Shown: positions 16,265-26,440, counted from the first letter of the stretch. The stretch is 64,000 nucleotides of DNA from Bdellovibrionales bacterium (GCA_018266295.1 JAFEAQ010000011.1:1153626-1217625), one strand, 5' to 3'. Numbers and translations are program-made. The notes: generated by a model not told the origin, from the sequence alone.

Positions 16265-16506
16265 TACTTTCAGTTTATCGTTTGCTCACAACCTCCGCAA
16301 AAAATCTGCGCAGGACTCGACCAAATTGTTACGGAGAATTGATCTGAAATCCTCATCCTGTAAGCTTTTCCTGGACTTTAAAAGTGGTGTAACGAGGACA
16401 CCGTACCTAGACTTAAGAAGGCCAAGTGCTAACAAACGCGGTCTTTGTAAAAAAAAATTTACCGTTACTCTAAAGTGTTTTTTATAAAATTACGAACAGT
16501 AGGCTT

Positions 16507-18366
16507 ATGAAAAACAAAATCGGCTTGAAGAAACAACTTGTCTTTGGTTTTACTCTTATTGCATTACTGGTCACAAGTCTTAGTGGCCTTATCAGTTTCT
16601 ACGTGAGTTCAAATATTGTCACGACCGCCACAATGTCTGATCTTTCACACCTGCTTTCAGGTACAGAATCTGCAATACAAATTTCAAATCAAGAAAATAT
16701 AGAAAGGCAGAAAGTCCTTATGGACTACTGGCTTCCACACGTTAAAAAGAATTTGGATTTAACCTCTGAAGAAAAGCACTCCGTCACCATCACCAATCAA
16801 GTGACATCAACTAGTAAGACGGCTGTGGTTTCACGTTGGTTCTACATGGGAAAAGACCTCGAAAGCCATCAAGAGCTTGCGTCTCAGATTTCCCAAGAAA
16901 CCGGAAGCGCGATCAGCTTTATGATGCTCCTTCCTGAAGGACTACTCAGAGTTGCTACGAGCGTAACCAGACCCGATGGTTCACGCACAAGTGGCACCTA
17001 TATTCCCGCTGATTCAGAGGTCTATAAGTCGATTGCCGCGAATAAGATGTATACAGGGCGAGCTAAAGTTGTCGGATCCTGGTATGTCACAACATATGAA
17101 CCTCTTGTAAAAGACGGAAAAGTGGTCGGAGCTTTCTTTATTGGCACGCCAGACACTGCTTCTAGCAAAGTAAAAGATTATCTCCATGCCCAAAAGCTTC
17201 TGGAAACTGGCTACTTCTATATTTTGGACTCCAAAGGCAACTTCGTTTTGCATCCTACTAAAACTGGCGAGAATATGCTGGACAAGACAGATCTCGAAGG
17301 ACGCTATATTTTCAGAGAGATTCTCGAAAAGAAAAATGGAAGTATCGAGTATGAATGGCTCAATGCCGAGACAGGCAGAGCTCAAAAAAAACTGGCGGTG
17401 TTCAGATACTATCCTGAGCTCGACTGGGTTGTCGCGGCAAGCGTCAACAAGGCTGAGGTAGAGGCGCCGGTAACTCGCTTAGCGTGGTTCCTTTTGCTCC
17501 TGACAATCGTCTCCGTCCTCACGATGCTGTTGTGTTCATGGATTTTCGGTCACAAAATTGTCAGCAAACTTCATTCTATCAGCCTGGGTCTTTCAGAAAG
17601 CGCAAAAGAGGTTCAAGGCTCGCTTTTACAGCTTTCCTCTGCAGGAAACTCACTTTCACAATCGGCAAGCAGTGCAGCCGCTTCGCTCGAAGAAACTGTA
17701 GCTTCACTCGAAGAAGTAAGTTCTATGGTCGAAACGAACGCACAGAATGCTAAGAATGCCGCGAATCTATCGGCTGAAGCCTCCAGCCTTGCGCATAAGG
17801 GAGAAGGTGAAATTAAAGAACTTTATGCTTCTATTCAGGAAATGGCTAAATCTTCAAAGCGAATTCAGAATATTAATGACGTCATCGATGATATCGCCTT
17901 CCAAACGAATTTGTTGGCATTGAATGCAGCTGTAGAAGCGGCCCGCGCAGGCGAACAGGGAAAAGGCTTTGCTGTTGTTGCTGATGCTGTGAGATCTCTC
18001 GCACAACGAAGCGCCAACTCTGCGAAAGAGATTTCAGAGTTAATACACCAGATAACAACTCAGATGACTCAAGGGACTCAAATAGCAGATCGCTCAAGCG
18101 ACTCTCTGAAGCAAATTGTAGAAGCCGTCCAAAAGGTGTCTCAAATAAACAATGAAATCGCCAGTGCAAGTGATGAACAAGCCACAGGTATTCAGGAAAT
18201 CAATAAAGCCATGAATCAGCTAGACGGTTCATCTCAGGAAAATGCGGCGGCAGCTGAAGAAATTGCTGCCACCAGTGAAGATATCAAAATTCAGAATCAT
18301 AAAGTTGAGAGCAATGTCAGAGATCTGGAGTCTTACATGCTTGGCTCAAAAAACAACGCTGCCTAA
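16507..18366 (+). CDS. Methyl-accepting chemotaxis protein with double Cache sensor
   Basis: 619 residues. A first membrane segment (about 11-35) is followed by a periplasmic sensor of about 280 residues that looks like a Cache_3-Cache_2 fusion ([52 protein letters not shown]). A second membrane segment lies at about 325-345, and no clear HAMP is visible. The signalling hairpin tip is [20 protein letters not shown] ([20 protein letters not shown] follows). It senses an unknown small ligand and feeds CheA/CheW. It is transcribed against both flagellar operons that flank it, and its stop overlaps the convergent neighbour by four bases. The gap in front (16265-16506) must hold divergent promoters. 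Confidence 0.93.
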   Translation: MKNKIGLKKQLVFGFTLIALLVTSLSGLISFYVSSNIVTTATMSDLSHLLSGTESAIQISNQENIERQKVLMDYWLPHVKKNLDLTSEEKHSVTITNQVTSTSKTAVVSRWFYMGKDLESHQELASQISQETGSAISFMMLLPEGLLRVATSVTRPDGSRTSGTYIPADSEVYKSIAANKMYTGRAKVVGSWYVTTYEPLVKDGKVVGAFFIGTPDTASSKVKDYLHAQKLLETGYFYILDSKGNFVLHPTKTGENMLDKTDLEGRYIFREILEKKNGSIEYEWLNAETGRAQKKLAVFRYYPELDWVVAASVNKAEVEAPVTRLAWFLLLLTIVSVLTMLLCSWIFGHKIVSKLHSISLGLSESAKEVQGSLLQLSSAGNSLSQSASSAAASLEETVASLEEVSSMVETNAQNAKNAANLSAEASSLAHKGEGEIKELYASIQEMAKSSKRIQNINDVIDDIAFQTNLLALNAAVEAARAGEQGKGFAVVADAVRSLAQRSANSAKEISELIHQITTQMTQGTQIADRSSDSLKQIVEAVQKVSQINNEIASASDEQATGIQEINKAMNQLDGSSQENAAAAEEIAATSEDIKIQNHKVESNVRDLESYMLGSKNNAA

Positions 18367-18911
18367 AAAGGCGCGTTTGTTTTCGTCAGAGTGTTCGTCA
18401 CCCAATTGCGCTGGTCAATAACACACTCTGACGAGATCACCCGATAGCGGTCAATCGGGAAACCATAATTCGTCTCAACCCAGCCCCAGCCAGTCCAATC
18501 AACAGTGCGCTCGTGGTAGTAACCACCATTGCCGTCACGGACTGAACGAGTTTCGCGGTGATAGGTCAACAATGGGAAGTGAACTTTCAAAATTCCTGGG
18601 GATTCCAACTTCGCTTCGGCTTTTTCATCAAAGACGCAGCTGTAGTAACCGTCCACACTGCGAACGCGGCCCTGGATGGTTTCGCCAGGCTGAATATCAC
18701 GGCCTTGGGGCAATTTATAATCAAAGAACCAAGTCACCAAAGCACCGTTGTTGTAATACGCCGACGTGCTCAATGTGACGGAACCGTTAAACTCGTTGAT
18801 ACGGATTTGTTTAGAACCATCTTCCGTGTTCCAAGTGCCGTCCAGAACACTCGCGGCTTGGGAGGCAAATGGAATCAAGACGAATAGAAATGCAATTAGG
18901 AGCTTTTTCAT
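18363..18911 (-). CDS. Secreted protein of unknown function
   Basis: 182 residues with a clear signal peptide ([16 protein letters not shown]). The mature protein is rich in beta-type residues and Tyr/Trp ([52 protein letters not shown]) and has two cysteines. The start resembles small lipocalin-like folds that begin with GTW, but no family can be named. It lies 62 bases behind fliJ on the same strand and could be co-transcribed, though nothing else ties it to flagella. Confidence 0.75.
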   Translation of the reverse strand: MKKLLIAFLFVLIPFASQAASVLDGTWNTEDGSKQIRINEFNGSVTLSTSAYYNNGALVTWFFDYKLPQGRDIQPGETIQGRVRSVDGYYSCVFDEKAEAKLESPGILKVHFPLLTYHRETRSVRDGNGGYYHERTVDWTGWGWVETNYGFPIDRYRVISSECVIDQRNWVTNTLTKTNAPF

Positions 18912-18973
18912 TGGGACCTCGTGGTTGAGGCCTATCGAGTTAGCACTGGGATTTTACCTTGGCAAGGCAGATA

Positions 18974-19429
18974 TTAGCCTTCGCGGCGTTCCGGAGACCT
19001 GTAGCGCAGGATGCTCTGTTCATCCATCTGCTTCTGCTCTTCCTTTTCCTCGGCTTCGCGGAACTCGGTGAGCTTCTTTTCTTTGAATTTACTAATGATT
19101 TTCGTCTCGACCGCCGCCTGCTTTAAGAGCTCGCGCTTTTCTTCGACGACCTTTTTCTGTTCCTCGATTTTCCCGTGCTGGCGCTGGATAAGGACCTTTT
19201 GTCCCCTTTGGAACTCATTGATTTGTGACAAGGCCGGCCCCTGAGCCCCGCCCTGTCCATGGAGCAATCCTGCTCGTTGATGCGAGCCGTGCAAAGCCTC
19301 TTCGAGGCGTTGAAGTTGGCTTTCCAGCTCCACAAGATCGTTCATCGCAATCTGAAAATCTTTCTGAGCCAAGTTTTCCTTGGTCTTGCGATGATCTAAA
19401 ACTTTCTGCAGCGGGAATTTGAATTTCAT
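18974..19429 (-). CDS. fliJ: Flagellar export chaperone FliJ
   Basis: 151 residues, almost wholly coiled coil. It starts KFKFPLQKVLDHRKTKENLA, the FliJ hallmark, and ends in a charged helix. FliJ activates the FliI ATPase and contacts FlhA. It lies 22 bases behind fliI as the last clear flagellar gene of the operon. Confidence 0.9.
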   Translation of the reverse strand: MKFKFPLQKVLDHRKTKENLAQKDFQIAMNDLVELESQLQRLEEALHGSHQRAGLLHGQGGAQGPALSQINEFQRGQKVLIQRQHGKIEEQKKVVEEKRELLKQAAVETKIISKFKEKKLTEFREAEEKEEQKQMDEQSILRYRSPERREG

Positions 19430-19451
19430 GTGTTCCTATTTTACAGCGATC

Positions 19452-20780
19452 CTAGTAGTTGGCTAAGAGGCCCTGCATTTGGCGAAGGCACTGATTAAAG
19501 CTCGCACCGTCTTCAACCGCTTGCTTCAAAAACTGATTCACGCCTTCGATAAGTTTTACAGCCTTATCAATACGCGGGTTCGAGCCCTGTTTGTAAGCAC
19601 CAATGTTAATGAGGTCTTCGGCCTCACGATAGGTCGCAAGGATCTCGCGCATTTTCTGCGCCATCTTCACGTGCTCCGGAGAACTGACATTTCTCATAAC
19701 ACGACTTGCGCTTTGAAGAACGTCAATCGCCGGGAAGTGACCTTTTTGTGCGATACTACGACTCAAAACAATATGCCCGTCGACGATGGAGCGAACCGCA
19801 TCCCCGATAGGATCATTCATGTCATCGCCATCCACCAACGTCGTATAAAAACCCGTGATGCTGCCCTCGCCCTCAAAAGAACCGGCACGCTCTAAGAGCT
19901 TCGGCAATGTCGAGAACACACTTGGCGTATAACCCTTTGAAGACGGCGGTTCACCGGTGCTGAGACCGATTTCCCGCTGGGCCATCGCAAAGCGCGTGAC
20001 CGAGTCCATCATCAAAAGAACATTTTTACCTTTTGCAGAAAAGTACTCGGCAATCGCGGTCGCCACAAATGCTCCACGCATCCGGAGCAGCGGGCTCTGG
20101 TCGCTTGTCACGCAAACAACGATGGACTTCTTCATCCCTTCAGGACCGAGATCATGCTCGATAAATTCGCGAACCTCACGGCCACGCTCGCCGATCAAAG
20201 CAATCACGTTGACGTCCGCCGTGGTATAGCGAGCCATCATACCCAAAAGAACGGACTTACCGACACCCGAACCCGCCATGATGGCGATACGTTGCCCCTG
20301 TCCTGTCGTCAAAAGCCCATTGATCGCGCGCACCCCCACATCGAGGGGCTTGCGGATCGGACTTCTTTCGAGAGGATTTCTAACTTCATTGTAAAGTGGA
20401 ACTTCTTTGAAATTTTCCAGCTCGCCCAGTTGATCGAGCGGACGACCAAGGCCATCGACAACACGGCCCAGGAGCTCATCACCGGCTTTCACCGTGGCAA
20501 TTTGACGAGCCAAAACGATTTTTGAACCCAAAGCCACGCCTCGCATATCACTGAGAGGCATCATCAAAACGTGTTTGTCTTTAAAACCGACGACTTCAGC
20601 CAGGAAGGAACGCTCAAGCCCTGAAGGCGTGATCTCACAAATACTGCCGACGCTGGCTCCAGGCAAATAGCCTTTAATGATCATGCCGTTCACTTCGGTC
20701 ACCTTGCCGCTGTCTTTTGTCAGATGCACGGTGCTTAGAAGATCGGAGTATTTTTCCAGATTCAACTCGTAGGCGCTCAT
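19452..20780 (-). CDS. fliI: Flagellum-specific ATPase FliI
   Basis: 442 residues, the standard length. The Walker A motif is AGSGVGKSVL near residue 170 and Walker B is NVLLMMDSVTRFA. The typical GEPPSSKGYTPSVFSTLPKL segment and the FliI/F1-beta-type start (VTEVNGMIIKGYLPGASVGS) are present. It powers early export steps with FliH and FliJ at the cytoplasmic face of the flagellar secretion system. It lies 12 bases behind fliH. Confidence 0.96.
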   Translation of the reverse strand: MSAYELNLEKYSDLLSTVHLTKDSGKVTEVNGMIIKGYLPGASVGSICEITPSGLERSFLAEVVGFKDKHVLMMPLSDMRGVALGSKIVLARQIATVKAGDELLGRVVDGLGRPLDQLGELENFKEVPLYNEVRNPLERSPIRKPLDVGVRAINGLLTTGQGQRIAIMAGSGVGKSVLLGMMARYTTADVNVIALIGERGREVREFIEHDLGPEGMKKSIVVCVTSDQSPLLRMRGAFVATAIAEYFSAKGKNVLLMMDSVTRFAMAQREIGLSTGEPPSSKGYTPSVFSTLPKLLERAGSFEGEGSITGFYTTLVDGDDMNDPIGDAVRSIVDGHIVLSRSIAQKGHFPAIDVLQSASRVMRNVSSPEHVKMAQKMREILATYREAEDLINIGAYKQGSNPRIDKAVKLIEGVNQFLKQAVEDGASFNQCLRQMQGLLANY

Positions 20781-20792
20781 TCTACTCCCGGA

Positions 20793-21566
20793 TTAAACGG
20801 CAATTTTTGGTTTTACTTTCGGAATATTCTCGGCCAACGTGTCCCACAGGGATTGCACGCGCTGCTCGACACGGGCATCGACTTCACCGTAGTTTGTTTC
20901 TACGATACAGCCACCCTTAGTGATTTCGTCACTTGGCTCGAATTTGATTTTCTTTAAGAACTCAAATTGACGGCCCGTTTGTTTTTTAATTTCTTCAACG
21001 AACTCAAACTGAGAAGTTGCCACACGCACAGTCACGTTCTCTTCGTCCTGCGCGAGAGTCACAGCGCCACGAAGCACTTCGATCAAGCTTTGATCGTTCT
21101 TTTCGACTTCGACACGAGCCAGTTTATTGGCAATATGGAAAATCAGCTGAACCATGTGAGCTTCATTGAAATTAATGATCTCAGTTTTAGCTTCCTCAAG
21201 AGATTTCAATAGGTTCTCGATGTCGCCGAGCTTTTCTTCAATCTCTTTAGAGAACTTTGTGAACGCTTCTTCACGGCCTTCGCTCAGACCGAGCTCGTAA
21301 GCTTCTTTATAAGCACCCTCTTGAACGTCTTTCAGAAGTTCTAAAGCGCGAGCTTCGACTTTTTCTTCTTCGCTCGCTTTTTCAATCTCATCAACGCCGG
21401 TTTGAATACGGATTGTTTCATTCAAACGGAAATCGCTGCCACGAGCCTTCTGCTCGAGGTACTGTTGGGCCTGCTTCGGAGTGCCGAGTTCGAACTTCTT
21501 AGGTACGTACTCAAGCACCACTTCTTTGGCAGCAATCTTAGGGAGAACCGCTCTAGACCATGGCAT
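20793..21566 (-). CDS. fliH: Flagellar assembly protein FliH
   Basis: 257 residues from the ATG at 21566; a TTG at 21587 in frame is possible but less likely. The sequence runs from PWSRAVLPKIAAKEVVLEYV through a Glu-rich helix with small-residue spacing (EAYELGLSEGREEAFTKFS) to the conserved C-terminal domain (IIEVLRG-like region and GGCIVETNYGEVDARVEQRV). FliH holds FliI in an inactive or docked state. The start overlaps the end of fliG by 14 bases, so the two are coupled. Confidence 0.88.
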   Translation of the reverse strand: MPWSRAVLPKIAAKEVVLEYVPKKFELGTPKQAQQYLEQKARGSDFRLNETIRIQTGVDEIEKASEEEKVEARALELLKDVQEGAYKEAYELGLSEGREEAFTKFSKEIEEKLGDIENLLKSLEEAKTEIINFNEAHMVQLIFHIANKLARVEVEKNDQSLIEVLRGAVTLAQDEENVTVRVATSQFEFVEEIKKQTGRQFEFLKKIKFEPSDEITKGGCIVETNYGEVDARVEQRVQSLWDTLAENIPKVKPKIAV

Positions 21567-22587
21567 CTTCTGAACCGCCTCGTGCAATCAAGATCTTTCC
21601 TTCGGCTTCGAGTCTGCGAGCCGCATTGACGATCTCTTGTTGTGCTCCCTCTACGTCGGACAGACGAGAAGGTCCCATGTTCCCCAAATCTTCGCGCAAC
21701 ATCTCGGCCGCACGAGCTGAGATATTTTTGAAGATCTTTGTACGAATATCTTCGCTGGCCGTTTTGAGGGCGAGCAAAAGCTTGTCGTTCGGAACCTCTT
21801 TGAGAAGAGCCTGAATACCACGGTCGTCGATTTTGACGATGTCGTCGAAGACGAACATGAGCTTGCGAATCTCTTCTGCCAAGAGAGGATCTTTCTCCTC
21901 GAGGCGAGACATGATCGAAGTCTCCGTGTTTTTGTCCATAACGTTGAGCATTTCGGCCACTGGCTGAACCCCACCGAGTGCGGATTGTTCGACAGTCGCT
22001 GTATTTGCCAACTGGTGTTTCAATACTTTATCGATTTCACGGATCAGCTCTGGATCGACGTGTTCCAAGTTCGCCATACGCAAAACCACTTCGGCTTGCA
22101 GCGCTTCTGGAAGACGTTTCAGAACCTCGCCTTTTTTCTCAGGCTCTAAGTGAGCGAGGATCACCGCAACCGTCTGCGGATGCTCATTCACCAAAAATGT
22201 AGCCAATGATTTCGCGTCAACCATCTCAAGGGATTCCAGCGAGCGCTGACCACCGGAAGTAATATTCAAACCCCCGAGGATACCGCGGGCACGCTCTTCA
22301 CCCAAAGCATCAACGATCACGTCTTTGCTCGAAGTTTGTTCGGTGAAGATGTAATCTTCGGTCTCAGAAATCATTTCGTAATATTCTTCAAGAACACGTT
22401 TTGTGACGTGAACAGGCACTACACGGAACTTCGTCATCTGATTGATGAGCTTACGAATGTCCCCGTCGTCCAAACGTTTAAGAAGAACGCGCAAAGCGTC
22501 CTTCCCGAGATAGTTGATCAGGATTGCGGCTTTATCGAAGCCGCGAAGACTCTCGAACTCAACATTATCCGCTTTTACGAGTTTCAT
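21553..22587 (-). CDS. fliG: Flagellar motor switch protein FliG
   Basis: 344 residues. The N-terminal domain begins RGFDKAAILINYLGKDALRV. The middle has the FliG signature (LATFLVNEHPQTVAVILAHL and EPEKKGEVLKRLPEALQAEV), and the C-terminal torque helix region reads FDDIVKIDDRGIQALLKEVP. FliG binds the MS ring and turns stator force into rotation. Its ATG shares one base with the fliF stop (TAATG). Confidence 0.96.
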   Translation of the reverse strand: MKLVKADNVEFESLRGFDKAAILINYLGKDALRVLLKRLDDGDIRKLINQMTKFRVVPVHVTKRVLEEYYEMISETEDYIFTEQTSSKDVIVDALGEERARGILGGLNITSGGQRSLESLEMVDAKSLATFLVNEHPQTVAVILAHLEPEKKGEVLKRLPEALQAEVVLRMANLEHVDPELIREIDKVLKHQLANTATVEQSALGGVQPVAEMLNVMDKNTETSIMSRLEEKDPLLAEEIRKLMFVFDDIVKIDDRGIQALLKEVPNDKLLLALKTASEDIRTKIFKNISARAAEMLREDLGNMGPSRLSDVEGAQQEIVNAARRLEAEGKILIARGGSEDAMV

Positions 22588-24239
22588 TATCGATCATCCT
22601 TTCTTACCAACCACATACCAAACGCATTACCGGCTTTTTCTTCATCTTGATTCAAGATGCCCATGATACGGTCCTTAAGAAGCTCACTTTCGGCTTTCTC
22701 AGGATCAATAGACTCCTGTAACACTGGCAACGCCGAAGACATACCCGGCAGAGTATTATCCACCGACTGCAATTCTTCGAGTTCCTCAATGGTTCGCGGC
22801 AACATTTCCTCCACTGAATCCTGGAAGCTGTCTGTAATCCATTGCATGAATGGACGAACCACGATGAAGAAGAAAAGAACCAATGTGAAGCCTAACAACG
22901 CCCATTTGAAGAGAGCATGGATGAACTTCTTACGCTCTAAGTTCGTGAGGAGCTTTTCAGATTCTGAGAAGTCTTCAGACTGGAACTGGATGTTTTCAAT
23001 TTTAACACTGTCACCGCGAGCGGCATTAAATCCGATTGCATTCTTTACGAGAGACTCATATTTCTGAAGTTCTTCGGCAGAACGAGGAACGTACTTGGTT
23101 TCTGTCGTCCCGTCGTCTTTCGTCACTGTTTGAGTGATCCCGTCGACGACAACCGCCACGCTCAAGCGCTCAAGATTACCAGCGCCCTCTTTCACGTTAC
23201 GAACTGTCTTAGGAACTTCGAAGTTTGTTGTCTTGATTTCTTTTTTAACGTCTTGTTTAAAGCCCACTTGGCCGGCGTCTTCAGCACCTGGCAAGTTGGC
23301 ACGAGAACCTGGAACCCCGGCTGGATTTGTGCGGGCGCCATCCAAAGATTCTTCTTCACTTTGCTGAGAACGGATTGCCGTCTTATCTGGATCCACAAGT
23401 TCTTCCACAGAGCTCACAGTTCTATGATTCAAAGTTGCGTCGACTTTCGCGATGACTTTCGCGTGCCCGACAACTTTTGACAAAATAGACTCGATGCGGT
23501 CTTGGAATTCGTTTTCAACTTTAGCTTTCAAATCCATCAACTCGTCAGAACCGCCGGCAGCGCCGTCTGACTTACGAGTTAGAACTTTACCACGCTCATC
23601 CAAAACAGTGACTCTATCCGCGTCGAGGCCTTCTACGGCGTTAGCGACCAAGTAACGGATACCACGGATTTGATCAGCACTGAGTTCTTTCCCCTGATGA
23701 AGTTCCAATACAACAGAGGCTGTCGGTTGGCCGCCCTCTTCAAGGAAGGTTTTCTTATTTGGCAAAGCCAAGATCACTTTGGATTGTTTCACGGCGGTCA
23801 AAGTGTTGATGGCTCTCATCAACTCACCTTGAAGGGCGCGTTGATAATTGATTTTTTGTGCATAAGAGTTGATACCGAAGTCTTGCTTCTCGAAAAGCTC
23901 AAGACCCACGCTACCCATTTTTGCAGAACCGACTTCTGACATCAAAGTCATTTGAGTCGAGTGCAAAAGTTCTTTTGGCACGTTGATGGATTTACCGTCT
24001 TCGCTCAAGCGATACGGGATATTCTTCTCGTTCAACTTTGCAGCCATTGTCGTGATTTGATCAGGAGCAATGTTTGTGAACAATGGCACATAGTCACGGC
24101 CCGAAGCCATGAACACCATCGTCAACAAAGTGATCAAGGCAATCACTGTGACAGCTACAATAGAGAGTTTCTTGGTTGGACCAAGGTTCTTAAAGAACTC
24201 TCTGAATTGAATTATGATTCCGCCGAAAATCTTATTCAA
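22587..24239 (-). CDS. fliF: Flagellar MS-ring protein FliF
   Basis: 550 residues. Membrane segments lie near residues 25-45 (LSIVAVTVIALITLLTMVF) and near 440-462 (WALLGFTLVLFFFIVVRPFM). Between them is the periplasmic ring-building part (PLFTNIAPDQITTMAAKLNE, QKINYQRALQGELMRAINTL, KVILALPNKKTFLEEGGQPT). The C-terminal cytoplasmic tail (acidic, ending in GNAFGMWLVRKDDR) binds FliG. It starts 24 bases behind fliE. Confidence 0.96.
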   Translation of the reverse strand: MNKIFGGIIIQFREFFKNLGPTKKLSIVAVTVIALITLLTMVFMASGRDYVPLFTNIAPDQITTMAAKLNEKNIPYRLSEDGKSINVPKELLHSTQMTLMSEVGSAKMGSVGLELFEKQDFGINSYAQKINYQRALQGELMRAINTLTAVKQSKVILALPNKKTFLEEGGQPTASVVLELHQGKELSADQIRGIRYLVANAVEGLDADRVTVLDERGKVLTRKSDGAAGGSDELMDLKAKVENEFQDRIESILSKVVGHAKVIAKVDATLNHRTVSSVEELVDPDKTAIRSQQSEEESLDGARTNPAGVPGSRANLPGAEDAGQVGFKQDVKKEIKTTNFEVPKTVRNVKEGAGNLERLSVAVVVDGITQTVTKDDGTTETKYVPRSAEELQKYESLVKNAIGFNAARGDSVKIENIQFQSEDFSESEKLLTNLERKKFIHALFKWALLGFTLVLFFFIVVRPFMQWITDSFQDSVEEMLPRTIEELEELQSVDNTLPGMSSALPVLQESIDPEKAESELLKDRIMGILNQDEEKAGNAFGMWLVRKDDR

Positions 24240-24263
24240 GGTACGTCCTCCGCTGTCCTAAAA

Positions 24264-24602
24264 TTAAACCTGCATCTTCATGATTTCTTGATAAGCATCA
24301 ATAATCTTGTTTCGTACTTGCACCATCACACGCAATGCGATGTCTGCTTTTTCAGTAGCAATCATCACATCAGCGACGTTGTCAGTTCTGCCAGTTGCTA
24401 AATCTTGTGCCGCTTTATCAGATGATTTTTGCAATTGATTGACGTTATCGATCGCGGACTTCAGAGTGTCGGCAAAACTTCCTTGAGCTTCGCCAACCGA
24501 TCCACCTGGTGACATGGGTTGATCAATTGTCAGTGATTTCGAATCACGAATCGCACCCGTGTCTAAGAATTTATTTGCGTTTGTTACAGTGAAACCAGCC
24601 AT
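24264..24602 (-). CDS. fliE: Flagellar hook-basal body complex protein FliE
   Basis: 112 residues, the normal size. The C-terminal two thirds carry the FliE pattern: GSFADTLKSAIDNVNQLQKS, DNVADVMIATEKADIALRVM and VQVRNKIIDAYQEIMKMQV. FliE joins the MS ring and the rod. It is placed between flgC and fliF as in most bacteria. Confidence 0.95.
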   Translation of the reverse strand: MAGFTVTNANKFLDTGAIRDSKSLTIDQPMSPGGSVGEAQGSFADTLKSAIDNVNQLQKSSDKAAQDLATGRTDNVADVMIATEKADIALRVMVQVRNKIIDAYQEIMKMQV

Positions 24603-24681
24603 GGTCTTTCTCTTTCCTTACTCTATAATTCTACTCTAGAAGTCTAATTATCTACCACTCATTTCAAGGACTTAGCCCCAA

Positions 24682-25125
24682 TTACCGACCAATCTCGAGA
24701 CTGCTTAGAGCGAGGTCTTTCGTCGCCTGCATCGCCGAGACGTTAGCCTCGTAGGATCGAGTTGCCTGTATCATATTGGTCATTTCTTCCATCAGATTGA
24801 TGTTTGGATATGCAACATATCCCTCTGAATTTGCATCAGGATGATCCGGCTCATATTTGAGCAATGGAGCTTTGCGATCAGAGACGATGTCGCTGACCTG
24901 GACTCTCTGGAAATTGGAGTTTGCCGCTGTCGGAGAAACGATTTCACCGAAGCTTTTTGCATCTGGCATCGACTCGAAAACCACATCCTTACGGCGATAC
25001 GGACCGCCTTCCGGAGTCTGGGTCGTGTTGATGTTAGCGATGTTACTGGAAATAGTATTCATGCGCATTCTTTGCGCCGCCATACCACTTCCGCTAATTC
25101 TCATCCCTGTGAAAAAGTCAGCCAT
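24682..25125 (-). CDS. flgC: Flagellar basal-body rod protein FlgC
   Basis: 147 residues. The N-terminus FFTGMRISGSGMAAQRMRMN and the segment TISSNIANINTTQTPEGGPYRRK are diagnostic for FlgC. The C-terminal helix (NLMEEMTNMIQATRSYEANV) is the rod-type end. A structural proximal rod subunit, it lies 43 bases behind flgB. Confidence 0.95.
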   Translation of the reverse strand: MADFFTGMRISGSGMAAQRMRMNTISSNIANINTTQTPEGGPYRRKDVVFESMPDAKSFGEIVSPTAANSNFQRVQVSDIVSDRKAPLLKYEPDHPDANSEGYVAYPNINLMEEMTNMIQATRSYEANVSAMQATKDLALSSLEIGR

Positions 25126-25168
25126 CCTTGGCCTCCGCCCGTTAGGGCCGTCAATTATCTATTTTCTA

Positions 25169-25573
25169 TTATCTCTCACCGATCGCATACTTCAGAGCAG
25201 CCATTTTTTTATTAATCAACTGCAACGCCGTTTTGTACAAGATCGCATTCTCAGACAATGCTGACATCTCTTTCTCGAGATCGACTGTATTGCCGTCATT
25301 GTTAATCGCTCCTTCCGGATTTTCATAAACATCCGGGCGAACCGCCGCCGATGGACCTCCGACCGCGATATGATCACCACTTGTCGTGCTCATGCCGCGA
25401 AGGCCATCGATGTCCAAGGCACGTCCGAGAGCTGCTTCGAAATCCACTTTCTTCGCATGGTATCCCGGGGTCTCCGCATTGGCGATGTTAGAAGCTGTCA
25501 CTGAGTGACGGAGCTGGCGCATCGCGAGCGACGTTTGAAGGGCATTGGTCGTTTTGTCGAATAAATTACTCAT
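25169..25573 (-). CDS. flgB: Flagellar basal-body rod protein FlgB
   Basis: 134 residues. It has SLAMRQLRHSVTASNIANAE and then TPGYHAKKVDFEAALGRAL at the N-terminus and VDLEKEMSALSENAILYKTA at the C-terminus, all typical of FlgB. A proximal rod subunit. Its ATG overlaps the stop of the NtrC-like gene by four bases (ATGA), which couples the two. Confidence 0.95.
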   Translation of the reverse strand: MSNLFDKTTNALQTSLAMRQLRHSVTASNIANAETPGYHAKKVDFEAALGRALDIDGLRGMSTTSGDHIAVGGPSAAVRPDVYENPEGAINNDGNTVDLEKEMSALSENAILYKTALQLINKKMAALKYAIGER

Positions 25574-26433
25574 ACTAAACCTGCCTGTCTGTACTCGTTA
25601 ATTTTATTTCTCAAGGTACGAATGCTGATACCGAGGATCTCTGCCGCACGAGTGCGGTTTTGCTCTGTCATCTGCAACGTTTGCAAAATCAGTTTTTGCT
25701 CTACTTGCGACAAAGTCATTCCGGCAAAGCCAACGGCTTCTTCCGTACTGTCTTTAGATTCTTCATTATTTTCAATGGCAACGTGAGCCGCTTGAACGAT
25801 TGAGTTCTCTGCCAAGATCACCGCGCGCTCTAACACGTTTTCAAGTTCACGGATATTTCCCGGCCAAGTCCACATCTTCATCTTTTCAAGCGCCTCAGGG
25901 CTGATTGCGAGATCTGATTTTTTATGAATGATAGCAAAGACACTGACGAGGTGTTTCGCAAGAGTTTCTATATCATTCACTCTTTGACACAAAGCCGGGA
26001 GTTCCAGGTTAAGAACTGTAAGTCTGTAATACAGATCTTCACGGAATTGGCCCTTTTGCGCCATATTCTTCAATACGCCACGGCTCGTGGAAATAATACG
26101 CAACTTTTCAAGACCCGAGGACTCATCCAAAGCCTCAAAGAGACTCTTTTGCTGAGCCGTGCTCAAGCGGTCAATGTTTTCAATCATGAAAACTTTGACA
26201 GGGCTTTTCGCAAAGAACGCCGAGAAGTCGAAATCCTCAACAAGGTCATAGGCACTCAAACCGATATAATCCGTCGGGCCTAAAATATATTTCGCCAAAG
26301 TGCTTTTGCCTGTGCCTGCCGGACCGCTCACGAGCACATTCGCTTGCGAAGAGCGCACGGCAGGCAACAACGCCTGCAAGCGCTTCATTTTTTCATCCGC
26401 AAATTCTAAATTCACAAAATCCATGACAGACAT
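25570..26433 (-). CDS. NtrC-family AAA+/Fis-HTH protein lacking the GAFTGA loop
   Basis: 287 residues from the ATG at 26433, which has GAGGA four bases upstream; a longer in-frame start would overlap the TPR gene. No receiver domain. The AAA+ core has Walker A (SGPAGTGKSTL, about 37-47), a sensor I/R-finger segment (GQFREDLYYRLTVLNLELP) and the sensor II region (WTWPGNIRELENVLERAVIL). A Fis-type HTH is at the C-terminus (TRAAEILGISIRTLRNKINE). Between Walker A and Walker B only about 30 residues are found and the sigma-54-contacting GAFTGA loop is absent. Walker B reads KVFMIENID where active family members have an Asp-Glu pair. It is therefore probably unable to remodel sigma-54 holoenzyme and may act as a DNA-bound modulator of flagellar transcription. 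Place between the TPR gene and flgB supports a flagellar role. Confidence 0.85.
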   Translation of the reverse strand: MSVMDFVNLEFADEKMKRLQALLPAVRSSQANVLVSGPAGTGKSTLAKYILGPTDYIGLSAYDLVEDFDFSAFFAKSPVKVFMIENIDRLSTAQQKSLFEALDESSGLEKLRIISTSRGVLKNMAQKGQFREDLYYRLTVLNLELPALCQRVNDIETLAKHLVSVFAIIHKKSDLAISPEALEKMKMWTWPGNIRELENVLERAVILAENSIVQAAHVAIENNEESKDSTEEAVGFAGMTLSQVEQKLILQTLQMTEQNRTRAAEILGISIRTLRNKINEYRQAGLV

Positions 26434-26440
26434 AGTTCCT

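Noticed and set aside
16265-16330. Sigma-54-like TGG...TGC on the minus strand in front of the motE-like gene
   Set aside because: The distance between GG and GC is one base short of the strict spacing.
16440-16506. FliA (sigma-28) promoter in front of the chemoreceptor gene
   Set aside because: TAAAG is present, but the -10 matches only about half of GCCGATAA and would start transcription almost at the ATG.
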